DNA of 64,000 bases, taken from Branchinecta lynchi. Taxonomy: Eukaryota; Arthropoda; Branchiopoda; Anostraca; Branchinectidae. Position numbers and translations under genes: made by a program. The notes beneath the pieces are model-generated. The model did not search any database. It had not been told where the DNA came from and saw only the letters and a program-made list of their open reading frames with translations. The stretch is from contig JAKZAP010000020.1 in assembly GCA_023053575.1 (NCBI GenBank), positions 19,649,998 to 19,713,997 of the forward strand, in the 5' to 3' direction. Below, piece after piece: positions 22,336 through 32,363 of this stretch (the first letter of the stretch is position 1; each line of letters opens with the position of its first letter).

Positions 22336-22972
22336 TTAAAGCACTTCAGGTTTTATAACATGCTTCACACTACACATTTCTGACTTCCACTAGACAGCGC
22401 TTCAAAAATAAGCCGTTTTCTTGTCATCGCTTGTCATTGACTTTTCGGCGTATCGGCGGTGACGACTTCAGAGCATGATATTACAAGGCGCGGAATTTCA
22501 AAAACTCTCGGCCATGTACGAAAATCAATCTTTTTGTACAGCTGAGCGACAGAGTGCCATGGCTGCTAAAATAAACCGTCTCTGTAGCCTTCTCTGTTAT
22601 CTGATGGAAGTTTCTGTTGTTTGCAGGACCGAAGAAAGTTGTTTTTTCTGGATGTAAAGTTATAACACTACCTAAATGTACAAATATAACCGACCTACTT
22701 GCCGCTGATTCCACAGCTTTACAAGGACTTCTCAGGTAACACCGTTAATACGAATATGTGTAAACAATACAAACGATCTGGAGTATAAGAAAAACGAAAC
22801 ACCGCTTATATTTGTCCAAACTAGTAAATCGGAGTACGGCAGTCAGCAAAAAACGGCGCAAAGAAATATTAGCGAAAATATGTTGTCGAGGAATCTGCTA
22901 ATTTCTGATGTAACATTGTATTCTAGGGGGTGGCACTGTGGCATCATGATTGTTTGATCTGCCCATTGTTCC
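22336..22972. mobile_element. TTAA element, family C, diverged copy
   Basis: Starts TTAAAGCAC at 22336. It is similar over its length to 58961-59630, including CCACTAGACAGCGCTTC / GCCGTTTTCTTGTCATC, TTTCTGATGTAACATTG, CTAGGGGGTGGCA and GCCCATTG near the right end. The right TTAA is no longer visible, consistent with an old copy. The short open frame at 22475-22657 is not kept in the other copies. Confidence 0.65.
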
Positions 22973-23491
22973 CAATCTGACCCGCTGTGAAAACGATCCT
23001 TCTTCTGTTCTCCAGTCATTAGCTTCAATACATGGATGGCACTCTACACAAGAGACCTGTACCGTGACCAGGCTTCTAATGGACTAATGTAGTGGTTTGC
23101 GAACTCAGTTCACAAGCCCCTCGGTAGCAAATGGTAAGAGCACCTGCCTTGTAAGCAAAAGGTCCTGGGTTCAAACCCCGGCTGAGGAGCATTTCTCTCT
23201 TTCAATTCACTACTTATAAAACATTAGCTTCTGCTTGACTCAAACTTAACCTCTCTCGTCGGTCATAACTGATACCAGTCAAGATTTCAGGCATGAAACA
23301 TTCTTGTCCTCCACGGCAACCAATTTCCAGCAAGAATAGAAATAAAAATGAAAGGAGGCACCGAAAATATCCACAGGGATGAACTTATTATATGCTCATA
23401 ATCAAACGAACAACTACTACAGCTAGTTCAAGTTCAAGCTAGATATTCAATGAAGATTCATTAAGGTCTTGAAAGTAAATTAAGAATAACG
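22973..23491. other. Unassigned apart from a tRNA-like pseudogene
   Basis: Outside 23065-23230 nothing recognisable is present. Confidence 0.35.
23118..23189 (+). pseudogene. tRNA-Thr(TGT)-like pseudogene
   Basis: The anticodon loop CTTGTAA (anticodon TGT), the T arm CTGGG-TTCAAAC-CCCGG and the acceptor CCCTCGG / CTGAGGA are readable. The D arm has lost bases (GGTAGCAAATGGTAAGAGC) and the anticodon stem is mispaired. About 50 bp upstream (GTAGTGGTTTGCGAACTC) and 35 bp downstream (TTCACTACTTATAAAA) also match the copies at 42926 and 43156. The repeated unit is therefore larger than the tRNA. Confidence 0.75.
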
Positions 23492-23499
23492 GCGCTGCC

Positions 23500-23823
23500 C
23501 AGTCTACCACAAATCCCTGATTTTGGGAAAGCCTATGCCAAACGCTGGGTATGTCCAGCGTTTGGTATACCCTATGCCTAACGCTGGATACACTATGCCA
23601 AATGCTGGATACTGTGACCCAATAAAATATTGATGATTTGAGTGAAGCTCAGAAATCAACCAATCAGAACTCATCTGTAGTGAGGTAGGTCAGGGTTAGG
23701 ATGCCAACAGCTATCCAACGTTTGGCATAGGGTATCCAGCGTTAGGCATAGGCTAGGCCAAACGTTAGATCTACCCAGCGTTTGGCATAGGGTATCCAAA
23801 AACCAGGGATTTGTGGTTGACTG
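23500..23823. mobile_element. hAT-type MITE, family F
   Basis: A 324-bp palindromic element with ends CAGTCTACCACAAATCCCTG and CAGGGATTTGTGGTTGACTG. It is bordered by a perfect 8-bp duplication, GCGCTGCC, at 23492-23499 and 23824-23831. Inside, several inverted copies of TATGCCAAACGCTGG / CCAGCGTTTGGCATA face each other. The CAG end and 8-bp duplication indicate the hAT superfamily. The strong self-complementarity could make hairpin RNA in the ACSBG pre-mRNA. A relic of the right half lies at 53836-53932. Confidence 0.88.
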
Positions 23824-24147
23824 GCGCTGCCAAATCATATCCAGGTGGTGAGCAAAGAGGTTACCGACTTTCGAGTAGCAATGTGAAGGGAGTAAATGCA
23901 TGTGCGGTTTTTCAGTGTTTATGTAACCTCCGCGAAAGGAATAATTTGAAGGTATAAGGGAGGGCAACAGGTTGAATGATTATATTCATACTTTATAATT
24001 TATTATAATCATACGATTTTGCTTTTTGAACGGCTATACTAATTGAATGGCTGTACTAAGTTACGAGAGTGGCAAACAAATCCTAGGTCACTAATCCAAC
24101 ATGCCTTAAGGTAACTCAAGGTTCAGCGCTTCATTAGGGTATGAGTA

Positions 24148-24565
24148 TTGTTGCAATATTGACGCATTTTACGCCAAACAATCGGATTTTACGACCGACT
24201 GGCGGATTTGTTTTTTCTTGCTGGGATTCATTAGGATATGAGCAGTGTTGCAATTTATTCAAACAATGTTTACAACGGATACGTCAGCTATGATTCTTCA
24301 TCAGCGATATTTCGGCCCTTCTTGGCAAGGGTCCTCGTCAGGGTCAAGGGTCCTCGTCAGGGTCAAGGGTCCTCGTCAAGCTCAAGGGTCCTGACGAGGA
24401 CCCTTGCCAAGAAGGGCCGAAATATCGCTGATGAAGAATCATAGCTGACGTACAACATTGTTTGAATAAATGTTTCAAAGTCAGCTTGGGCTCAAAGAAT
24501 ATTTAGTGTTGCAATACTGGCGGATTTTACGACCGACTGGCGGATTTTTTTTTTCTTGCTGGCGT
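24148..24565. repeat. Inverted ribozyme-like repeat (Penelope-type) between direct repeats
   Basis: A palindrome at about 24260-24475 carries AACGGATACGTCAGCTATGA on the left and its inverse on the right. Each arm holds a CTGACGA...GAAATATCGCTG core (minus at 24305-24341, plus at 24391-24430). The centre repeats GGGTCCTCGTCAGGGTCAA three times. Outside the palindrome, GCGGATTTTACGACCGACTGGCGG-like direct repeats lie at 24170-24222 and 24523-24565. Facing or tandem terminal repeats with a hammerhead motif are known from Penelope-like elements; no PLE protein is present. Confidence 0.6.
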
Positions 24566-25317
24566 TTTAAAATTATTCGGGTTCTATTGACAATCCTTGT
24601 GAGTTTTTAGAGATTCCTTTCGATTTTCGGTTAAAAAGAAATGTTGGCATATTTTTCAAAGAAAGCAGCGTATTTCTTGGATCACAATCTGGCAACACTG
24701 GATATGGGTCGAAACCCAGAGTGGCGATAAATACCGAGTGGCGAAAAGTCCCGGTGGCGAAAAGTCACGGTGGCGCTATACGATAGGAGAGGCGGGTTGA
24801 CTTTATTCTGAGGCCCTCTTTACGACAAAATAATGACGAAATTAAACCTTTGCATCCGATACAGATTGAGCTAGGATGTTGCTTCGAAGCAAACAGGGTA
24901 TTTTGCGGCATTTTTTAAGTGAGTAAACGGTGGCGCGGAAATCGACAGGTCAATATTCTGTACTATTTGATTACTGAAGCGGAAGGCTCTCTCAGCGATC
25001 CTACGCGCTATATCGATTAAGATGCCAAACACCGAAAGGACAAGGGCATGTCTGACATACCGAATTTAAATGCCAGCTTCGTCAGTGCTAATTACACTTC
25101 CACGCAATCTGGAGCGCAGACAGCTGATTTGATTCGTTTTCCATTTTCCGACTTAGCAGAGAATTTTCTCAGCAAAAATAAATGGTCCCAAAACAAAACC
25201 AACAACCTCGCCAACAACATCGACTTCTCCATTCGACAGTATTAAAAGTATTTCCATTTACAACATAAAGAACATCATACAAGGTTTATCATTTTTTGTA
25301 CGAATAGCTAATGCTAT
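24566..25317. other. Unassigned sequence
   Basis: A short minisatellite-like GTGGCGAAAAGTC series lies at 24722-24775. The open frame at 25048-25245 (65 codons) looks compositionally protein-like, but I recognise no domain and it has no paired splice signals that I trust. Confidence 0.35.
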
Positions 25318-25512
25318 GTTTAAACACTGCGTAAATCCGAGCGTATTTTCGCATGTATTTGGGCTTGAAATGATCTCTAGTAATACGGAGGTATTTGAGA
25401 AATCGGTCCATTTTGTATACAAATACGTTCGTATTGCTAGAAATCTTTTCAAGCTCAAATTGTGAAATATACTCGGACTTCAAAATACGCTCGTCTTACG
25501 CAGTGTGTAAAC
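25318..25512. mobile_element. 195-bp palindromic MITE
   Basis: Left arm GTTTAAACACTGCGTAAATC then GAGCGTATTTT. Right arm AAAATACGCTCGTCTTACGC then AGTGTGTAAAC. They are inverted copies over about 32 bp with few mismatches. I see no unambiguous target duplication. No coding capacity. Confidence 0.7.
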
Positions 25513-26069
25513 CCACCATAAATAACGATGCATAAGTCAAGTTCGCTTCAGGCAATTAGAAAAATATATTTTCTTGTCCTGACACAAATCGCTGTCGCTC
25601 ACCAGTCTCGGCCTAGTTGCCCATGGGCAGGAAGATAGGGGGGGGGGGGGGGGGGACTCATAAAGGTGATTCCAACAAGTGTGTTCCTAACGATGAGAAC
25701 CAAAATCCGGCTAGAGCGGCGGAAGAGTATATTGTTCATAAAATGAACATAGTGAAAGCGCTTTTCTATGATGCACCGTTCACAAGCATGCCCAGCAAAG
25801 CACAGATGCCTAGGCACCATCTAGCATCACCGTCAACACCCATGTCTAAGCACCAATTTTAGGCCAAGCACGGAGTTCTAGGCTCTAGAACTCGGTGCCT
25901 AAGCATATATACTTGGCTAACCATGTGGCTCAAAAGAAACCATGTTTGAAACCATCTCGAAGCCAGGTTCATACTAATCGTCCCGAAGACACTGTCCCAT
26001 TTGATTTACAACAGAATGCAGAATCTCAACATATACAAAATAAGACACCAAGGATCAACAAAAACAATA
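25513..26069. other. Unassigned sequence with a long poly-G run
   Basis: A G run of about 17 bases lies near 25638. AGTTCTAGGCTCTAGAACTC at about 25872 is a near-palindrome, and the same AGTTCTAGGCTCTAGAACTC word recurs at 27221-27241 beside B copy 3. Confidence 0.4.
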
Positions 26070-27160
26070 CCAAAAGTTTCGACGGGATCCCAAAAATTTA
26101 ATATTTGATTCAGGCAAATTGTTAAAATAGATTAAATATTTATCTACAAGAAATGTTATGGCAAAGTCGTAATTAAGTCGTGCGATTTCACTTTTGAGAA
26201 ACCTATAATGAAACACCCTCCCATATTGTGGATGACATATAATACAGTGTCCTGTTGCTAGGTCTAGTTCGGTCCGGATTTCGGGCCAACTACTTGTCCG
26301 GCGAAAAAATGTTTTACATATTCGTGTTCAGCATGTCTTCTAACCCCTGAATCGACTATCTCAGTAACAATTTAAAAATATTTTGATTCTCCCTTAATTT
26401 AACCCCCATCCCTAAATGTAGGGCTGAAGAGTCCGTCTACGAATCCGACCTTTCCAAACGAATTCAGCGTATTTCCTTATCCCAATAAAAAATATCTAAT
26501 CAACTTAAATAAAACTTTAACTCATATAAGAAATCCGGTTTCAACCAGATTCAGGACGAACTATACGTCCGGGTAAAAAATGATTGTCATATACAGATTC
26601 AGCGTCTCTTCTTACCTTTAAATCTGTCATCTAATCAACTTCAATCAAAACTTTTGCTCTTAATCATTTTCCGGTTTTGTTCCGATTCCGCGCGAACTAC
26701 TTGTCCGGCGAGAAAATAGTTTCACCATCGCGTTCAGCATGTCTCCTTGCCCCTAAATCGAACATCTAATCAACTCCAAATACAACTTTTACTTTTAACA
26801 AACTTTCCGGTTTTAGCCGGATTCCAGGCTAACTACTTATCCGGCGAGAAAATGCGTTTTACCATCATGTTTAGCCCGTTATCTTACGCCATAATCGACT
26901 ATCATATTAGCTGCTTAAAAATAGTTAGTTTGCCACTTCATTTAAACCCCCTCACACCCCCCCCCCCCCTAAATATAGGGCTACAGAGCCCATCTACGAA
27001 CTCGACCTTACTCTTGACCCAAAGAATTCTCATACCAAGTTTCATCAAAATATATCATTCCCTTCGAGAGTTATCGTGCGTACAGACGGACGGACGGACA
27101 GATTGACAACTTTTGCGATGTCATATGTATCCCTCCACTTACGTTTTGGGATCCCAAAAA
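26070..27160 (+). mobile_element. Element B, copy 3
   Basis: Left end AAAGTTTCGACGGGATCCCA. The core has about five modules with CCGGTTT, CGAACTA, TTGTCCGGCG and GTTCAGCATGTC. The right end has ACCAAGTTTCATCAAAATAT, GACGGACGGACGGACAG, TTGCGATGTCAT and TTTTGGGATCCCAAAA. It lies just downstream, in gene orientation, of the ACSBG exon at 27319. The array is more diverged than in B copy 4. Confidence 0.82.
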
Positions 27161-27318
27161 CTTAAAAAAAAATGGGATACAGTTCGAAAATTTAGTCTGA
27201 AGATTTTAGGTTAGGCACAGAGTTCTAGGCTCTAGAACTCAGTTGCAGCATCTGTACTTGGCTAAGGGGCTAAGCATGCTTGTGTACGGGGCTCAAACGA
27301 AGCCTTCATCATTCTTAC

Positions 27319-27488
27319 CTTTACAGCAAGCGCCAATCTGTCCGTAAATCTTTCAGTGGTTCGCTCTAACAACGTTGGCACGGATATTGGTGGAATGGAG
27401 TTAATGCCGCGATCGCTTATTGAGAGCTTGACAGCGCCGTCGGGCCTCCAGTCTTTGATTGCATCAGTTGGAATGACCTGATCAGGAC
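27319..27488 (-). CDS. ACSBG: Long-chain acyl-CoA synthetase, bubblegum family, upstream exon
   Basis: A 170-bp exon after the acceptor TTCGTTGTCCACAG and before the donor AAG|GTAAGA. It completes a Gly codon and then encodes PDQVIPTDAIKDWRPDGAVK, a middle segment with SIPPISVPTLLERT, and TERFTDRLALAVK. The DQVIP start, the DGAVKL word and the T-ERF-D--ALA-K ending match the region that precedes the KWQ-YTY block in ACSBG enzymes, so this is the exon directly upstream of 16223-16057. The intact frame and clean borders argue for a functional gene. The N-terminal exons are weakly conserved and were not identified at higher coordinates. Confidence 0.92.
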
Positions 27489-27729
27489 CTGTGGACAACG
27501 AATCAGTAAGGTCATGGATCGTAAAACTGAATTCTCTTGAATTCGCGTACGGTCCAATACGGACCCTTTTCTTCATTCTCATTTCTTCTCGTTAGCCTAC
27601 CATCGGCTAGGTAACAAAACTAGGAACTGGAGGGAATTTTGATTAAAATTTCACAATTCATTTGCAGTTGCATGTTGTGGTGAATATTTTTGGGATGCTG
27701 ATTTGTAACCAAGCAACAGAATCTGGAGA
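27489..27729. other. ACSBG intron sequence upstream of the exon
   Basis: No further exon could be supported. The first intron of the visible gene part extends from 27489 to higher coordinates. Confidence 0.4.
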
Positions 27730-27936
27730 TTGTCAAGCTTTTCCAAAACGGTCCATTACGGGGTCTCCCCATCGCATCTCGGTCATCGAGTTCAGGACAT
27801 GAACTTTTGCAGCATGGCAGTCCGTGACAAGTTATCTGTCAAGCTTTCAGAGGCTTTATTTCTCTTCGAACTCATCCGACAGTGGGTTACAAATAAATTA
27901 TTACTATTATTACTATGCATGCTGAACCTGCGATGA
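27730..27936 (+). mobile_element. Retroelement 3' tail (CAGTGGGT... family)
   Basis: Ends CAGTGGGTTACAAATAAATT followed by TTACTATTATTACTA. This is the same tail as 21598-21645 and, inverted, 18481-18520. The open frame over it carries no recognised domain. Confidence 0.5.
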
Positions 27937-27962
27937 ATCAAAAACTTCTTTCAAGTGCAACA

Positions 27963-29246
27963 AGACCAAAGGTTTCGATGGGATCCCAAAAATTCAATTT
28001 CTGATCCAGACAACTGGGTCTTGTCTTAGCCAGATCCAGTCTTCGCCAGACTCCTTGAACATTTTTACAATTAAAATTCAGAAACAGATTAAGGCCAAAT
28101 AGCTAATCACCTGAGAAAACCAAGTTCAGATTTGGATTCAGCATGTGTGTTTACCCCTATAAATCATATCTGTTTTGACGAAAACTTCCTGCCACTTCTG
28201 CCAATTTCCCGGTTCCGGCCGAACTCCAGAACTACTTGTCCGGCGAAAAAAGAAAGCTCAAAGACGAAATCAGGGTATCTTCTTTCCCCAGTAATGAGCA
28301 TCTAATCAACTTCAAATTGAAATTTAGCTTATAACAAGTTATCCGATTCCAGCCGGATTCCGGTCGAACTATATGTCCGGGTAAAATACGATTGTCACAC
28401 AGGGACTCAGCATCTCTTCTTACCCCTAAATCGCTTATCTAATCAACTAGAAATAAAACTTTGACTTCCAACAGTTTTCCGGTTTTGGCCGGATTCCGGA
28501 CGAACTACATGTCCGGGTAGACACTTGTTTTCACATAAGTGTTCAGCATGTCTAAATCGAACATCTAATCAACTCCAAATAAAACTTTAAATTTTGACAA
28601 ACTTTCCGGTTTGGGCAGGATTCCGGTCGAAATACTTGTCCGACGAGAAAATAGTTTTCACCATCGTCTTCAGCATGTCTCCCTACCTCTAAATCGAACA
28701 TTTAATCAACTTCAAATAAAACTTTTACTTTCAACAAACTTTCCGGCTTGGGCCGGATTCCGGGCGAAATACTTGTCCATCGAGAAAATAGTTTTCACCA
28801 TCGTCTTTAGCATGTCTTCCTACCCCTAAATCGAACATCTAATCAATTTCAAATAAAACTTTTACTTTCAACAAACTTTCCGGTTTGGGCCGGATTCCGG
28901 GCGAAATACTTGTCCGATGACAAAATGGTTTTCACCATCGTGTTCAGCATGTCTTCTTACCCCATAATCGACTATCACATTAGCTGTTTCAAAATATTTT
29001 GTTTGTCCCTTAATTTGAATCCCCTCCCCCACCCCTAAATGTAGAGCTACAAAGCCCATCTACGAACTTGACTGGTCCGACGACCCAACGAACCCTCACA
29101 CCAAGTTTCATCAAAATATCTCATTCCCTTCGAGAGTTATCGTGCTTACAGACGGACGGACAGACGGACGGACGGACGGACGGACGGACGGACAACTTTT
29201 GCGATGTCATAGGTATCCCTCCACTTACGTTTTGGGATCCCAAAAA
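27963..29246 (+). mobile_element. Element B, copy 4 (best-preserved array)
   Basis: From GACCAAAGGTTTCGATGGGA to TTTTGGGATCCCAAAAA. Module starts (TCTAATCAACTTCAAATAAA-type) fall at 28311, 28438, 28564, 28701 and 28838, giving a period of 126-137 bp. Each module has TTTCCGGTTTGGGCCGGATT, a CGAAATACTTGTCCG-type linker and GTTCAGCATGTCT. The right end has CACACCAAGTTTCATC, a long run of GACG repeats (29151-29190) and TTGCGATGTCATAGG before the terminal palindrome. Confidence 0.87.
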
Positions 29247-29989
29247 CGAAATAGTATTTGCTCGGATTTCAGAAAAGGTGTAAATCCAACTTGAACGTGT
29301 CTTCATGTCTTTGATATTATTATGTAATCATATAATAATATAATAATCACTTTAGCGGGTACCAAATTCACACAATCATTCAATCTGAAGTAAATCTGTA
29401 TGCACTTGCCGCAGAGAAAGAGTTTCTAAAAGGCGGTGGGGGGGGACTCCAGCAGTGGGCTCCAGGGGGGGGGGGGGGAAGTGCTGGGGGAGGGGGGGAA
29501 TCAGCTTGCAAACGTTTCAGAGAATTCACGGCAAGACAGCCAAAGTTCGTACAACTCCTGCTTTTTGCGGAAGCGATTTATGGAAAATTCTGCGTGCAGT
29601 GTCTGCAGCAACACCCACAACATGTGATGGGAGGAAAGATCCAAGAGGCAGACCACGCCCCGTTTCCCTGCTAAAATTTGCGAAACTGAGATATCGAAAA
29701 TTATCAGTGTGCGGTTCTGATAGACAACACCCTACACGGGAGGGATAAGCGTGAAGTTTCGGAGTCAATAAGAGTTCCGGCGGGGAGAATTCGGTCATTG
29801 ACCGACACTGAGATGGGTCTTTCGACCGTGTTATGGAGAGATAAGTGCATAAAATAGGAGTATCGGGTCAAGTGGCGAGAAGCTCTGCTTGCGGTTTGCT
29901 TAGACTAATGCCCTGGCCACATTCAGTCACATCTGTACGTAATTTAGTTCATTAATTTGGCTATTACCCGACGTTTCATCCTGGTCATA
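29247..29989. other. Unassigned sequence with G-rich block
   Basis: G-rich runs occur at 29435-29500. The frames 29436-29627 and 29455-29748 read through the G-rich block. Around 29530-29700 the plus frame contains QRIHGKTAKVRTTPAFCG, reminiscent of retroelement C-termini, but this is too weak to call. Confidence 0.35.
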
Positions 29990-30461
29990 AGGAGGGTTTT
30001 CGCGAGATCGCGGAATCACTTTCTAACGAGCGAAGCGCATCGCGAAAACTGTGGGAATCCTGGAATAGATTTTCACTTTCCCGCTAGACTGATCGCGAAA
30101 ACGCATGGAAAGCTGACATCAGCGGAAAAGTGTTAAATTACAAACTATTTCGAATAAATATGGTTGACTTAACTGCTTTGATTCTCACATCTTCCATTGA
30201 AGGCACCCTAGTAACGCTTGCCATTTTTCTTTATGTATTAGTGATACTTGCACTGTTTTTTTCTCACACCTTTGAAATTGCCGCCGAAACATTTAACTTT
30301 CCGCGGAGCTCTCCACTATCCTCGTGGAATCACATTCTGGGAAAGCTGCTTCGGTTTCCGAACGCGAAGACCGTGCTGGAAAGTTCGGCAACTTTCCGAA
30401 GTAGCGCGAAAACCATTGGAAAGTGATTCAGACTTTGCTTTCCAGTTCGCGAAAACCCTCC
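29990..30461. mobile_element. Palindromic MITE with AGGAGGGTTTTCGCGA ends
   Basis: Left end AGGAGGGTTTTCGCGAGATC, right end TTCGCGAAAACCCTCCT. ATA flanks both ends (29987-29989 and 30462-30464), a possible 3-bp duplication. The interior has repeated CGCGAAAAC / GTTTTCGCG words and GGAAAGT / ACTTTCC pairs, so it can fold extensively. The open frames at 30130-30517 belong to this element and are not genes. Confidence 0.75.
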
Positions 30462-31132
30462 TATACTTGGAACAAAGAAAGTCAAGATGCATTACCACCA
30501 TCATCACTCATGGCTAAACGAAACGAGCTAAAGTCAGGGACTCTGGTCTGTGATTGGTCCAAAGATACGTTTCACAATGGCGGAGATTTTCAGCGTCTTT
30601 TCTTCCAACGTCGACCGTAAAACGGTCTTATTACCGGCACTATTACCCAGGTGTGACTATAGTGGGGCCCGGGCATAACCGAATCTATAGATGTGCAGAG
30701 GTTCTACAGTTTATGAGGTCCTCCCACACTGAGACGCGTATTTTGGGCTTTTCGGGCGTGTAAGATTTAAAGTGGATAAAATGGGAGCTAGGGGTTAAGT
30801 TAGTGTTAGAATAGTGCTTTTGTTGTTTATTTTATCGCCGACCCTAGTAAGTCGTTTCTTAGTTTAAATAAACAAAAAAATAAGTGGCAAGAGGCTGTGC
30901 TCGCTGATCTCTTTGACTAACCCTCTTCGGGTGTTATCGTGCTAACGGACGGACGGACAAACTTTACGAAGTCTCACGCATCCCGTCACTACCGTTTTGG
31001 GATTCCAACAAACAGCAATCGTCAATGCACTAGGGTTTGAGTTTTCGAGTGCACTATTTTGTTCGTGAACGTTTAGACTTAACATTTCACCTTATAGAAT
31101 CAATGTCCCTTTTCCATTTAATCTTGATTTGG
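30462..31132. other. Mostly unassigned; decayed element B right end at 30918-31012
   Basis: At 30918-31012 the words TTCGGGTGTTATCGTGCTAA, CGGACGGACGGACAAAC and CCGTTTTGGGATTCC reproduce the last ~100 bp of element B in decayed form. The rest is unrecognised. Confidence 0.5.
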
Positions 31133-32361
31133 TTTTTGGGATCCCAAAACGTAAGTGGAGGGATACCTATGACATCGCAAAAGTTGTCCGTCTGTCCGTC
31201 CGTCCGTCTGTGCGCACTGTAACTCTCGAAGGGAATGAGATATTTTGATGAAACTTGGTGTGAGGATTCTTTGGGTCAAGAGTAAGGTCAAGTTCGTAGA
31301 TGGGCTATTTAGCCCTACGTTTAGGGGTGGGGGAGGGGTTTTAGATTAAGGGGCAAATTAAATATTTTTAAACAGATAATGTGATAGTCGATTATGGGGT
31401 AAGAAGACATGTTGAACATGATGGTGAAAACCATTTTGTCATCGGAAAAGTAGTTCGCCCGGAATCCGGCCAAAACCGGAAAGTCTGTTAAAAGTAAAAG
31501 TCTTATTTGAAGTTGATTAGATGTTCGATTTAGGGGTAGGAAGCCATGCTCAGCACAATGGTGAAAACCATTTTCTCGTCGAACAAGTAGTTCGCCCGGA
31601 ATTCGGCCAAAACCGGAAAGTTTGTTAAAAGTAAAAGTTTTATTTGGAGTTGATTAGATGTTCGATTTAGGGGTAAGAAGACATGCTAAACACTTATGTG
31701 AAAACAATTTTCTACCCAGACAAGTAGTTCGCCCGGAATCCGGCCAAAACCGAAAATTGTTAAAAGTTAGAGTTTTATTTGTAGTTGATTAGATATTCGA
31801 TTTAGGGGTAAAGAGATGGTGAATCCGTATATGACAATCATTTTTTACCCGAACATATAGTTCGACGGGAATCCGGCTCGAGCCGGAAAATATGTTATAA
31901 GTTGAATTTTTATTTGAAGTTGCTTAGATGTTCAATATTGGGGAAAGAAGATACGCTGAGTTCGTTTTTGAGCTTTCTTTTTTCGCCGGAAAAGTAGTTC
32001 CGGAATTCGGCCGAAACCGGGAAATTGGCAGAAGTGGCAGGAAGTTTTCGTCAAAACAGAGATGGCTTATAGGGGTAAACACACATGGTGATTCAATACC
32101 TGAACTTGTTTTTCTCAGATGATTAACCTGTTTGAATTTTAATTGTAAAAGTGTTCAAGGAGTCTGGCGAAGATTGGATCTGGCGAAGAAACACACATGG
32201 TGATTCAATACCTGAACTTGTTTTTCTCAGATGATTAACCTGTTTGAATTTTAGTTGTAAAAGTGTTCAAGGAGTCTGGCGAAGATTGGATCTGGCGAAG
32301 ACAAGACCCAATTGTCTGGATCAAATATTGAATTTTTGGGACACCATCGAAAACTTTGGCC
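31133..32361 (-). mobile_element. Element B, copy 5, with a 112-bp internal duplication
   Basis: Minus orientation, from TTTTTGGGATCCCAAAACG to CCATCGAAAACTTTGGCC. The five core modules mirror copy 4. Near its 5' end a 112-bp block (32077-32188) is repeated directly and almost identically at 32189-32300, including ATTCAATACCTGAACTTG and GGAGTCTGGCGAAGATTGG. It sits immediately before the LINE fragment at 32364. Confidence 0.87.
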
Positions 32362-32363
32362 TT

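Larger units (their letters stand above)
16224..27318 (-). other. ACSBG intron, 11.1 kb, filled with repeats
   Basis: The interval between the donor AAG|GTAAGA at 27319/27318 and the acceptor CCAG|AGG at 16224/16223. Splicing joins ...LALAVK to RDGKWQ... in phase 0, as expected for the family. The intron holds B copies 2 and 3, A copy 4, LINE tails, a TTAA element, a tRNA-Thr pseudogene, a hAT MITE and a ribozyme-like palindrome. I see no missed exon inside: the protein alignment across the junction is continuous. Confidence 0.85.

Noticed and set aside
22475..22657. 60-codon frame in a family C element
   Set aside because: Not kept in the copies at 47064 and 58961, so it is unlikely to be coding.
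25048..25245. 65-codon frame with ordinary residue use
   Set aside because: No family match by eye and no splice signals in the right place; kept only as unassigned sequence.
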